Source: an uncultured Bacilli bacterium
GTDB lineage: Bacteria; Bacillota_I; Bacilli_A; RF39; UBA660
Length of the DNA: 12,243 nt
Direction: 5' to 3'
Assembly (NCBI GenBank): GCA_947629285.1
Contig: CANRDA010000022.1
Coordinates: 1-12,243 of the forward strand
In this document: positions 1 to 6,965 of the stretch, one piece after another
How the letters are laid out: each line of letters starts with the position of its first letter
How positions within the stretch are numbered: position 1 is the first letter of the stretch
The notes under the pieces: generated by a model
Database searches by the model: none
Told to the model about the DNA's origin: nothing
The model's input: the letters and a program-made list of their open reading frames with translations, nothing else
Program-made: the position numbers and the translations under genes

Positions 1-31
1 GTGAAATAAATTCTTCTTTTTCTTTTAACAT
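1..31 (-). CDS. 5' end of an unidentified gene running off the left edge
   Basis: An ATG at 31-29 on the minus strand is preceded by a GGAGG at 40-36 with a 4-nt gap. It opens a frame of ten codons (MLKEKEEFIS) that stays open to the window edge. The charged start is compatible with many cytoplasmic proteins, and no family can be named from ten residues. It is the only gene that the operator-like repeat at 152-185 and the hairpin at 92-123 could control, since both lie in its roughly 190-nt upstream region. It sits downstream of the ZIP transporter on the same strand, so it might also receive read-through from that operon. Confidence 0.55.
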   Translation of the reverse strand, partial: MLKEKEEFIS

Positions 32-91
32 AATACCTCCATTCTTTTCCCTTTTATTCTTTTACTTTGAAACTACTCAATACAAACTAAA

Positions 92-123
92 AATGATATA
101 TATCACCTCCTATATATATCATT
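92..123. repeat. perfect 12-bp inverted repeat with an SD/anti-SD loop
   Basis: The arms 92-103 (AATGATATATAT) and 112-123 are exact reverse complements and enclose the 8-nt loop CACCTCCT (104-111). As RNA, the plus strand would show CACCUCCU, the anti-Shine-Dalgarno sequence of 16S rRNA; the minus strand would show AGGAGGUG, a perfect Shine-Dalgarno. The nearest recognisable start on the minus strand (ATG at 31) lies more than 70 nt further on and has its own GGAGG, so this site does not serve it directly. It may be a ribosome-sequestering leader, a small-RNA loop, or an operator. Structure is seen; function is unknown. Confidence 0.6.
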
Positions 124-151
124 CCACAAAACTTTTCGATTTCCTTTTTTT

Positions 152-185
152 AAAATGTGAAAATTTCACATGATTTTCACATTTT
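152..185. promoter_or_regulatory. nested palindrome, probable repressor operator
   Basis: A 13-bp perfect inverted repeat (152-164 with 173-185) encloses TTCACATG. Inside it a second palindrome, TGTGAAA-A-TTTCACA (156-170), shares the left arm, giving three half-sites of the type TGTGAAA/TTTCACA within 34 bp. On the minus strand it lies directly after a possible -10 box, over the expected transcription start of the leftmost gene, which is a typical repressor position. The spacing does not match the Rex box (four-base centre) or a CRP/FNR site (six-base centre), so no regulator is assigned. The repeat is not followed by a T-run on the minus strand, so it is a poor terminator for the ZIP gene. 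Confidence 0.5.
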
Positions 186-186
186 A

Positions 187-195
187 TTTATAATA
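187..195 (-). promoter_or_regulatory. possible -10 region for the leftmost gene
   Basis: On the minus strand 195-187 contains overlapping TATTAT and TATAAA hexamers, about 31 nt after the ZIP stop codon. No convincing -35 box is seen at the right distance. The predicted start would fall inside the palindrome 152-185 and give a leader of about 150 nt before the ATG at 31. In DNA this AT-rich the match could be chance. Confidence 0.25.
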
Positions 196-225
196 TCGTT
201 AACTAAAATCTAATATAGTGCAAAA

Positions 226-1014
226 TTAATGCATCACTTTACCAATAATAACACTAATTGCTAAAATTATAACCCCTATACCTATGCCAATTGATACACT
301 TTTTCTATCTTTCATATGATAAATTTGATGTAATAATTCAAATAAAGAAATATAGATTAACATTCCTAGAGTTAGTCCTAAAAGTATTCCTTCTAAAAGT
401 TCACTTACTCCCCCTAGTATAAACATAGAAATTCCACCTATAAAAGTTGATAGTGATACTATTAAGCTTAACTTTAAGGTTTTTTTATTAGAATAATTAG
501 AAGCTATTAAAGTTGTTCCTATAACTAATCCCATTGGTAAATTATGTAATCCTATTCCAATAAATAAAAGAAATCCAAGATTTATATTAGAACTAGTAAC
601 TAAATATAAACTCATACCTTCTATAACATTATGTATAATTAGTGCGACAGAAGATATTATTCCAATATGATGAAGATGAATATTATGACAAGTACTAACG
701 TTGTGTTTATGAGTATGATGTACTTCGTGCTCATGATGTGGCACAAATAAATCTAGTATTTTCAATATTGTAATACCTATCAATATTAATATAATTATTG
801 CCAATATACTTCTAATAGAACCTAATTGGCCATTTAAAACTTCATATGTTTCAGGTAATAATTCAAATATTACTAAACCTATAATTACACCAAAAGCTAT
901 ACATATACTAATATCAGTAAATTTACTATTATGACCATATTTTATACTTATAACAGTACCTATTAAAATAAATATTCCAACTGCTAAAGAAAATAAAATT
1001 GCAATAAAATTCAT
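226..1014 (-). CDS. ZIP-family divalent metal transporter (GufA/ZupT-like)
   Basis: This 262-residue multi-helix protein should move divalent metal ions (Zn, Fe or Mn) across the cytoplasmic membrane. The ZIP signature helices are visible: HNVIEG at 128-133 and HNLPMG at 157-162, plus ELLPE at 51-55. Between helices 3 and 4 a loop (93-116) has 11 histidines and one cysteine in 24 residues, the variable metal-binding loop of the family. The second signature has methionine (M161) where most ZIPs have the metal-site glutamate, which should alter ion coordination. The start has AGGAGG at 1025-1020, overlapping the stop codon of the ATPase gene nine bases upstream, so the pair is probably translationally coupled. 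The substrate cannot be read from the sequence. Confidence 0.88.
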   Translation of the reverse strand: MNFIAILFSLAVGIFILIGTVISIKYGHNSKFTDISICIAFGVIIGLVIFELLPETYEVLNGQLGSIRSILAIIILILIGITILKILDLFVPHHEHEVHHTHKHNVSTCHNIHLHHIGIISSVALIIHNVIEGMSLYLVTSSNINLGFLLFIGIGLHNLPMGLVIGTTLIASNYSNKKTLKLSLIVSLSTFIGGISMFILGGVSELLEGILLGLTLGMLIYISLFELLHQIYHMKDRKSVSIGIGIGVIILAISVIIGKVMH

Positions 1015-1023
1015 AAAAACCTC

Positions 1024-3291
1024 CTAGCTATTAAATAATTTTTTATCGAAAAAATATGAAAGAAAATTAAATATTACTATATCCAAAATAAACATAATAA
1101 GTATATATATAATATGAGTAAAATCTAAAATTACAAGTTCAAGTATATTTCTTAATTGTATTATTAAACATAAAAATAAACCTAATAAAAATAAATACAA
1201 AACACTTCTTAATAAATTAAATTTATAGCAAATTTTATATAAAAGGATAAAACCTGTCGAAGCAACTAATATTACTGACATAGTAGAAATTTCATCTGAA
1301 GTAAGATTAAATAATTTAGATACTATTAATACACTCAATACATTTATTACTATTGTAATACCTCCTGGTAATGATTTTTTTAAAATATTTTTAAAGAAAT
1401 TATCTTTGACTCTTTCTTTATTTGGTTCAAGGGCTAATACAAATGCTGGAATACCTATAGTTATAGAGCTTATTAAGCTTAAATGAATAGGTTCAAATGG
1501 GTAGTTCATTGGAATAAATAAAAATATTATTGCTAAGAGTGTTGCATATGTTGTCTTAGTTAAGAAAAGAGAAGCTGAACGTTCTATGTTATTTATTGTC
1601 CTTCTACCTTCTTCTATTATTTTAGGAATAGCCTTAAAATCAGAATTTAAAAGAACTATTTCAGATACATTTCTTGCTGCATCAGAACCACTTGCCATAG
1701 CAATAGCGCAATCAGATTCCTTGAGTGCTAAAACATCATTTACGCCATCCCCAGTCATCGCAACGGTATGTCCATTATCTTTTAATGCTTTTACAAGCAA
1801 TTTTTTTTGTTCAGGACTAACTCTTGCAAAAATATTATAATTTTCAACTATTTGCTTATATTTATTTGTCTTATTTACAGACATATCTATACTTTTTATT
1901 TTTTTTAATCCAATACGTTTAGCTATATTATTAATAATTTTTTCATTATCTCCACTTATAATTTTTATATCTACACCTTCGTGCTTCAAATAATCCAATG
2001 TATCTATTGCTTTATACCTTATTTTATCTTTTAAAAGAATTAATGCTATATTATCGTTATCTTTTCTCAGTAGTACTTGTCTATAATCAGAATATTTTTC
2101 TATTAAATTTTGAATATCAATAGTTTTATCTAATAATTCAGGAGCCCCCAATATATATTTTCCATCTTTGAATGTTACACTTGAAAATTTTTTATCTGAA
2201 GAAAAAAATTCTTTACTTAAACATTCATAGTTTGTCTTTTTATTAAACTTTCTTCCAATAGCTCTAATAGTTTCAGTATCGTCTTGTAATTCATTAGCCA
2301 TAGAAGAAAGAATTTTTTTATAATCATACTTATCATTTAGTTCTATTACTTTCTCTACTTCCATTATACCTTCAGTAAGAGTTCCAGTCTTATCTAAACA
2401 TACTGTATCAACGCGAGCTAGGGTTTCAATACAATAAAGATTACTTACCAAAACTTTCTCTTTTGATAATTTTACAACACTAACAGCAAGTACAGTACTA
2501 GTCAAAAGCACTAATCCTTCAGGAATCATACCTATTATTGCTGCAACTGTATTTATAATAGAATCACTTAGATTATGAGCTAAATTATATTCCTTTAAAA
2601 ATAAAATTAGTCCTATAGGTATTATTATTATTGATAATATTTTTATTATCTTTTTTAATGTATCCATAATTAAAGAATTTATTTTTTTTATATACTTAGC
2701 TTCCTTAGTGATTTTAGAAGCATAATTATTTTCTCCTACCTTTTCAACTTTAGCTATGCATTTACCACCTTCAATAAAACTTCCTGAATATAAATAATCT
2801 CCAACAGTTTTAGTAATTGAATCACCTTCTCCACTAAGAAGTGATTCATTAACTTCTATAGTACCTTCTAATATCTTTGAATCTGCTACTATTTGATTGC
2901 CACGTTTATATACTATTATATCATCTAAAACAACATCATCGACATTTATAACCTTGTTTTTAGAATCTCTTATAACTGTTGCAGTTAAACTAGATACTAT
3001 AGATAATTTATCGACAGTAATCTTAGCTCTTATTTCTTGAATTATACTTATAAATGTATTACATAAGACAACTCCTAAAAATAATAAGTTTTTATATGAG
3101 CCAACCCAAAATACAAGTAACCCTAAACAAAAATTTAATATGTTAAAAAGAGTAAAAATATTAAATACTATTATTTCACTTATACTTTTAGTTTTAATAT
3201 TAGTATTATAATTTACTTGACCATTTCTTATTCTATAATCTATTTGAGATTGTGTTAAACCTTCATCTATCTTAGGATTATATCTTATCAT
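1024..3291 (-). CDS. cation-transporting P-type ATPase, CtpE-like
   Basis: This complete 755-residue P-type ATPase pumps a cation across the membrane by way of a phospho-aspartate. It has the actuator loop LSGEGD (152-157), the transmembrane motif PEGL (257-260), phosphorylation site DKTGTLT with D300, the nucleotide-site KFSSV (368-372), LGAPE (381-385) and the hinge TGDGVND (513-519). There is no N-terminal CxxC metal-binding domain and no CPC motif, so it is not a P1B heavy-metal pump. PEGL, the GRRTINNIERSASLFLTKT stretch and the IGIPAFVLALEPN helix recall mycobacterial CtpE, reported as a calcium transporter; calcium is therefore the best guess, with Mn or Mg possible. The start has GGAG eight bases upstream. 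It heads an operon with the ZIP gene. Confidence 0.88.
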   Translation of the reverse strand: MIRYNPKIDEGLTQSQIDYRIRNGQVNYNTNIKTKSISEIIVFNIFTLFNILNFCLGLLVFWVGSYKNLLFLGVVLCNTFISIIQEIRAKITVDKLSIVSSLTATVIRDSKNKVINVDDVVLDDIIVYKRGNQIVADSKILEGTIEVNESLLSGEGDSITKTVGDYLYSGSFIEGGKCIAKVEKVGENNYASKITKEAKYIKKINSLIMDTLKKIIKILSIIIIPIGLILFLKEYNLAHNLSDSIINTVAAIIGMIPEGLVLLTSTVLAVSVVKLSKEKVLVSNLYCIETLARVDTVCLDKTGTLTEGIMEVEKVIELNDKYDYKKILSSMANELQDDTETIRAIGRKFNKKTNYECLSKEFFSSDKKFSSVTFKDGKYILGAPELLDKTIDIQNLIEKYSDYRQVLLRKDNDNIALILLKDKIRYKAIDTLDYLKHEGVDIKIISGDNEKIINNIAKRIGLKKIKSIDMSVNKTNKYKQIVENYNIFARVSPEQKKLLVKALKDNGHTVAMTGDGVNDVLALKESDCAIAMASGSDAARNVSEIVLLNSDFKAIPKIIEEGRRTINNIERSASLFLTKTTYATLLAIIFLFIPMNYPFEPIHLSLISSITIGIPAFVLALEPNKERVKDNFFKNILKKSLPGGITIVINVLSVLIVSKLFNLTSDEISTMSVILVASTGFILLYKICYKFNLLRSVLYLFLLGLFLCLIIQLRNILELVILDFTHIIYILIMFILDIVIFNFLSYFFDKKLFNS

Positions 3292-3299
3292 AGTAACAT

Positions 3300-3319
3300 C
3301 TCCAGTTATAATTATAACA
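3300..3319 (-). promoter_or_regulatory. extended -10 promoter plus SD for the ATPase-ZIP operon
   Basis: Minus strand 3319-3311 reads TGTTATAAT, an extended -10 (TGn-TATAAT). The expected start point, near 3304, abuts the GGAG at 3303-3300, so the mRNA would begin about at its Shine-Dalgarno, 13 nt before the ATG. The -35 region (TTTTCT at 3339-3334) is poor, as extended -10 promoters allow, and it overlaps the inverted repeat at 3337-3362. Confidence 0.5.
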
Positions 3320-3336
3320 TTTATAAATCTAAAAGA

Positions 3337-3362
3337 AAAGAAGTAATTTATTTTACTTCTTT
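3337..3362. repeat. 10-bp inverted repeat at the -35 of the ATPase promoter
   Basis: AAAGAAGTAA (3337-3346) and TTACTTCTTT (3353-3362) are exact reverse complements around TTTATT. The repeat overlaps the -35 position of the ATPase-ZIP promoter, where a metal-responsive repressor would fit. On the minus strand the second arm is followed by TCTTTTAG, so it could instead be a weak second terminator behind the pfl operon or an attenuator if transcription starts further upstream. I cannot choose between these. Confidence 0.45.
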
Positions 3363-3406
3363 AATTTGAACAAAGTAAATATTAATAACATATTTTATAA
3401 AATTAT

Positions 3407-3437
3407 CCTAGTCGGAAAGTTAAAGATATTCCATAGG
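3407..3437. repeat. imperfect hairpin in the ATPase upstream region
   Basis: CCTA (3407-3410) pairs with TAGG (3434-3437) and GGAA (3414-3417) with TTCC (3429-3432), separated by a small internal loop and closed by an 11-nt loop. This block is less AT-rich than the DNA around it and lies between the pfl-operon terminator and the ATPase promoter, where no gene is found. No T-run follows. It may be part of an upstream leader or a protein site, or chance. Confidence 0.25.
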
Positions 3438-3453
3438 TACAATAAACCGTAAC

Positions 3454-3487
3454 AAAAAAAGTACAATATTTTTTTTGCACTTTTTTT
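3454..3487 (-). terminator. intrinsic terminator of the ligA-pfl-lipoprotein unit
   Basis: Nine base pairs (AAAAAAAGT 3454-3462 with ACTTTTTTT 3479-3487), one A/C mismatch and three more pairs enclose an 8-nt loop. On the minus strand the stem ends in a run of seven T, about 28 nt after the lipoprotein stop. The A-tract and T-tract make it potentially bidirectional. Confidence 0.7.
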
Positions 3488-3515
3488 ACTTCAATTTTAA
3501 TCACTATTTTTTAAT

Positions 3516-3986
3516 TTATTCACAAGTAGCACCTAAAGCTTCATACATACTAACAATACCTTCTGTTGTCATTGCATTATTAGAATTTATATAAGCACTT
3601 ACACCTGGATTATCTTGAACAAATTTTTCAAGGTCCATCTTTGTATAATCAATTTCAATATTTGAAACTACTTTATTATTTGAATTAGTAACGTTTATTT
3701 TAGTATATCCACCATAATTTTCATTAGCATCTACATATGTATCATTCAAGTAATCTTCAAAGTAATCTAATATTTCTTGATTATCAGATGTTACTATTTC
3801 TGTTGTTTCAACTTTTGTTACAACACTACCTTTACCAAAAATATTGTATTCAGAATCTAATTTATAACCTTGAGATAAAACATCATTATGAATTACACAT
3901 TTTTTTGTAAATTCTTTATTATTTCCACATCCTGTAATTAAAACACATACTGCTATTAAAGATAGCATAATTATACTCTTTTTCAT
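3516..3986 (-). CDS. small membrane-anchored lipoprotein, possibly YehR/DUF1307 family
   Basis: This 156-residue protein starts with MKK, a hydrophobic stretch and the lipobox ITGC, so it should be lipidated on C20 and displayed outside the membrane. I use the ATG at 3986 because AAAGGAG lies seven bases upstream; a longer frame from 4004 would put that Shine-Dalgarno inside the coding region. The mature part (about 136 residues) alternates short polar strands and ends ALGATCE. Apart from the lipidated cysteine, the only cysteines are C30 and C155, close to the two ends. The general layout, including the C-terminal helix after a paired-strand domain, resembles the YehR (DUF1307) lipoproteins, but this rests on memory of the family. 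It follows pflA by 32 nt and precedes a terminator. Its role is unknown. Confidence 0.75.
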   Translation of the reverse strand: MKKSIIMLSLIAVCVLITGCGNNKEFTKKCVIHNDVLSQGYKLDSEYNIFGKGSVVTKVETTEIVTSDNQEILDYFEDYLNDTYVDANENYGGYTKINVTNSNNKVVSNIEIDYTKMDLEKFVQDNPGVSAYINSNNAMTTEGIVSMYEALGATCE

Positions 3987-4018
3987 AAACAAACTCCTTT
4001 CCATTAATATAATACCAC

Positions 4019-4756
4019 TTATTTGTTATATTTTAAATCATTATTTAAAATATTTTGCAATTCTTTTAATTTTTCCTTATCCATATCATCAATTCCATCT
4101 AATCTATATTTTATTTTTAATTTTTTATATTTTTCTTTACCCATAGTATGATATCCAAGTAATTCTACTTTCTCTACATTTGAAAAATCTTTTATATATT
4201 CTTTTAATTTCAAAATATACTCTTCATTATCATTTATTGTAGGAATTATTACCTGTCTTAACCATATTTTATTATCATTTACTTTAAGCCTTTCTTTAAA
4301 ATAGTTAAAACTAGTCATATCTTTACCAGTTATTTTTTTATAATTTTCTAAATCAATTGCTTTTATATCTAAAATAACTAAATCTGTATATTTTAATATT
4401 TCATCTAAATATTTCTTACTATAACCTGTTCCTGATGTATCAAGGCAAGTATGTATTCCTGCTTTTTTACACATCTTTAACATTTCTAGTAAAAATTCTG
4501 ATTGAAAAAGTGGCTCACCTCCAGAAAAAGTCACTCCTCCACCCATTTCTATATAGGGTCTATATTTTCTAACTTCATCTACTATTTCTTTCGATGTCAA
4601 TTTTATATTATTTTTATTTTTCCATGTTTCTGGATTATGACAGAATATACATCTTAAAGGGCATCCTTGCATAAATATGACTATTCTAATACCTGGACCA
4701 TCTACTAATCCCATAGTTTCAATGGAATTTATAAAACCCTCTTTAAACTTTTTCAT
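4019..4756 (-). CDS. pflA: pyruvate formate-lyase activating enzyme (radical SAM)
   Basis: This 245-residue radical SAM enzyme installs the glycyl radical on pyruvate formate-lyase in the cytoplasm under anaerobic conditions. The iron-sulfur cluster motif CPLRCIFC gives C32, C36 and C39 as ligands, the N-terminal SIETMGLVDGPGIR segment is typical of PFL activases, and GGGVTFSGGEPL near residue 73 is the SAM-binding glycine-rich region. The length matches the family (about 246 in E. coli) and there is no extra ferredoxin domain of the kind found in activases of other glycyl radical enzymes. The start overlaps the end of pflB by 14 nt, with AGGA about eight bases upstream, so its translation should depend on pflB. 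Confidence 0.96.
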   Translation of the reverse strand: MKKFKEGFINSIETMGLVDGPGIRIVIFMQGCPLRCIFCHNPETWKNKNNIKLTSKEIVDEVRKYRPYIEMGGGVTFSGGEPLFQSEFLLEMLKMCKKAGIHTCLDTSGTGYSKKYLDEILKYTDLVILDIKAIDLENYKKITGKDMTSFNYFKERLKVNDNKIWLRQVIIPTINDNEEYILKLKEYIKDFSNVEKVELLGYHTMGKEKYKKLKIKYRLDGIDDMDKEKLKELQNILNNDLKYNK

Positions 4757-6965
4757 GGAATGTCCTACTTATTACTTCTTCTTTTTGTTCGCGAGTAAGT
4801 TTATTAAAGTTTACTGCATATCCTGATACTCTAATAGTTAGATTTGGATATTTATTAGGATTGTTCATTGCATCGACTAGCAAGTTTTTATCAAGTACAT
4901 TTACATTTAAATGATGCGCACCACTTGTAAAATATCCATCTAATATTTTAACTAAATTAACTACTCTTGTTTCATCATCACTTCCAAGAGCATTTGGAGT
5001 TATTGAGAATGTATTTGATATACCATCTTGACAACAATCTTTATATGGTATTTTAGCAACTGATGCAAGGGATGCTAAAGCACCATTCTTATCTGCTCCT
5101 TGAGTTGGATTTGCACCTGGTGAGAAAGGTACACCTGCTTTTCTTCCATCTGGAGTTGCTCCTGTATGTTTACCGTATACTACATTTGATGTAATTGTAA
5201 GAAGTGATAATGTAGGTATTGCATTTTTATATAATGGATACTTTTTAAGTTCTCTATAAACTCTTTTAACTAAGTTTTTAGCTACAGTATCTACTCTATC
5301 ATCGTTATTACCATATCTTGGATAATCAAATTCTATATCAAATGCATTAGTAATACCTCTTTCATCTCTTTTTACTCTTACATGACCAAATTGTATTGCG
5401 GAAAATGAATCAGCTACTATTGAAATACCTGCAAGTCCAAATGCCATTAAATATTCAAGATTTGTATTTAAAAATGCCATTTGACTGCTTTCATAAGCAT
5501 ATTTATCGTGCATATAGTGAATTATATTTAGAGCATCTACATATATTTTTACAGTTTTAGCAAGTACTTTATCAAAACGTTTTAAAACCTCCTCAGCATC
5601 TAAATATTCACCCTCTATAGGCTCTATTCCATCTATAACTAAATCACCAGTTATCTCATCTTTTCCACCATTTAGTGCATATAAAAGTACTTTAACAAAG
5701 TTTATACGAGCTCCAAAGAACTGTGTTTGATATCCTAATCTTAGTGCAGATACGCAACAACTAATCGCATAATCATTACCGTATATTGGTCTCATCAAAT
5801 CATCGTTTTCAAACTGTAAAGTATGTGTCTTAATTGACATATTAGTTGCAAACTTCTTAAAGTTTTCTGGTAGTTTTTTACTCCAAAGTATAGTTAGATT
5901 AGGTTCAGCAGACTCACCAATATTATTTAATGTATTTAAAATACGGAAAGATGTTTTAGTAACTAAAGAATTTTCATCGTCAAGCATTCCTCCGATAGAT
6001 TCTGTCACCCAAGTTGGGTCACCAGCAAAAAGTTCGTTATAATCAGGAGTTCTCAAATGTCTAACTAACCTTAATTTAATTACATATTGGTCTATTAATT
6101 CTTGTGCCTCTTCTTCTGTTAGTATTCCTTTTTCTATATCTTTTTCTATATATATATCAAAGAAAGTTGTATTTCTTCCTATACTTGTAGCCGCACCATT
6201 ATTTTGTTTTATTGCAGCTAGATATGCAAAATAAGTCCACTGTATTGCCTCACGAGCATTCTTAGCGGGTTTTGATACATCAAAGCCATATCTAAATGCC
6301 ATTTTCTTTATTAATTCTAAAGCTTTAATCTGCTCAGATACTTCTTCCCTAAGTCTTATAGTATCTTCGTTTATAATTGTTATATTATTCAAATCAATTT
6401 TTTTGCTCTCTATCAAAAGGTCTGCTCCATATAAGGCAAGACGTCTATAGTCTCCTATAATTCTTCCTCTACCATATGCATCAGGTAGTCCTGTTATTAA
6501 ATGATTATGGCGAGCAAGTTTAATCTCTTTAGTATAAGCATCGAATACTCCGTCGTTATGAGTTTTTCTAAATTCTTTAAATCTAGTTTCTAACTCTTTA
6601 TCTAAATGATATCCATATGCTTCTAAAGATTTTTCTACCATTCTAAGACCGCCGTATGGATTTACTATTCTTTTAAGTGGAGCATCTGTTTGAAGTCCTA
6701 CAATAACCTCAGATGGTCTATCTATATAACCTACTTCAAAGTTATCTATACCACTCATTATAAATGTTTCTACATCTAAAACTCCACTTATTGCTTCACG
6801 TGCGAGTAACTTCTTACACTTACCCCACACTTTACTAGTCTTTTTGCTTATTCCTGTTAAAAATTTATCATCATCTTTATATTCTTTATAATTACAAGTA
6901 ATAAAGTTTTCTACATCTATATTATTTTTCCATTTTGTTCCTTTAAAGCCTTCCCATTCTTGCAT
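4743..6965 (-). CDS. pflB: pyruvate formate-lyase (formate C-acetyltransferase)
   Basis: This 740-residue glycyl radical enzyme cleaves pyruvate with CoA to acetyl-CoA and formate during fermentation. The adjacent catalytic cysteines C403-C404 are present in ISCCVS, and the radical-bearing glycine is G715 in RVSGYAV near the C-terminus. Nearly the whole length aligns from memory with E. coli PflB (760 residues), including the QTDAPLKR and GYID segments, so this is true PFL and not a glycerol or choline lyase relative. AGGAGG lies five bases before the ATG. The stop of ligA and the start of pflB share one base (TAATG at 6967-6963), and pflA overlaps its 3' end. No formate channel or alcohol dehydrogenase gene is in the window. 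Confidence 0.97.
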   Translation of the reverse strand: MQEWEGFKGTKWKNNIDVENFITCNYKEYKDDDKFLTGISKKTSKVWGKCKKLLAREAISGVLDVETFIMSGIDNFEVGYIDRPSEVIVGLQTDAPLKRIVNPYGGLRMVEKSLEAYGYHLDKELETRFKEFRKTHNDGVFDAYTKEIKLARHNHLITGLPDAYGRGRIIGDYRRLALYGADLLIESKKIDLNNITIINEDTIRLREEVSEQIKALELIKKMAFRYGFDVSKPAKNAREAIQWTYFAYLAAIKQNNGAATSIGRNTTFFDIYIEKDIEKGILTEEEAQELIDQYVIKLRLVRHLRTPDYNELFAGDPTWVTESIGGMLDDENSLVTKTSFRILNTLNNIGESAEPNLTILWSKKLPENFKKFATNMSIKTHTLQFENDDLMRPIYGNDYAISCCVSALRLGYQTQFFGARINFVKVLLYALNGGKDEITGDLVIDGIEPIEGEYLDAEEVLKRFDKVLAKTVKIYVDALNIIHYMHDKYAYESSQMAFLNTNLEYLMAFGLAGISIVADSFSAIQFGHVRVKRDERGITNAFDIEFDYPRYGNNDDRVDTVAKNLVKRVYRELKKYPLYKNAIPTLSLLTITSNVVYGKHTGATPDGRKAGVPFSPGANPTQGADKNGALASLASVAKIPYKDCCQDGISNTFSITPNALGSDDETRVVNLVKILDGYFTSGAHHLNVNVLDKNLLVDAMNNPNKYPNLTIRVSGYAVNFNKLTREQKEEVISRTFHEKV

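Noticed and set aside
69..111. Short leader peptide behind the AGGAGGTG at 111-104 on the minus strand.
   Set aside because: The only start at suitable spacing is ATT, giving five codons before TGA; there is no ATG, GTG or well-placed TTG, so I do not call a gene.
104..111. Fragment of a 16S rRNA gene.
   Set aside because: Only the octamer matches; the flanking DNA is a simple AT inverted repeat with no rRNA sequence.
152..185. Rex or CRP/FNR binding site.
   Set aside because: Half-sites look similar, but the inner palindrome has an odd-numbered centre that fits neither the four-base Rex nor the six-base CRP/FNR spacing.
152..185. Intrinsic terminator of the ZIP gene.
   Set aside because: On the minus strand the stem is followed by a run of A, not T. 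No good terminator for this operon is visible before the edge.
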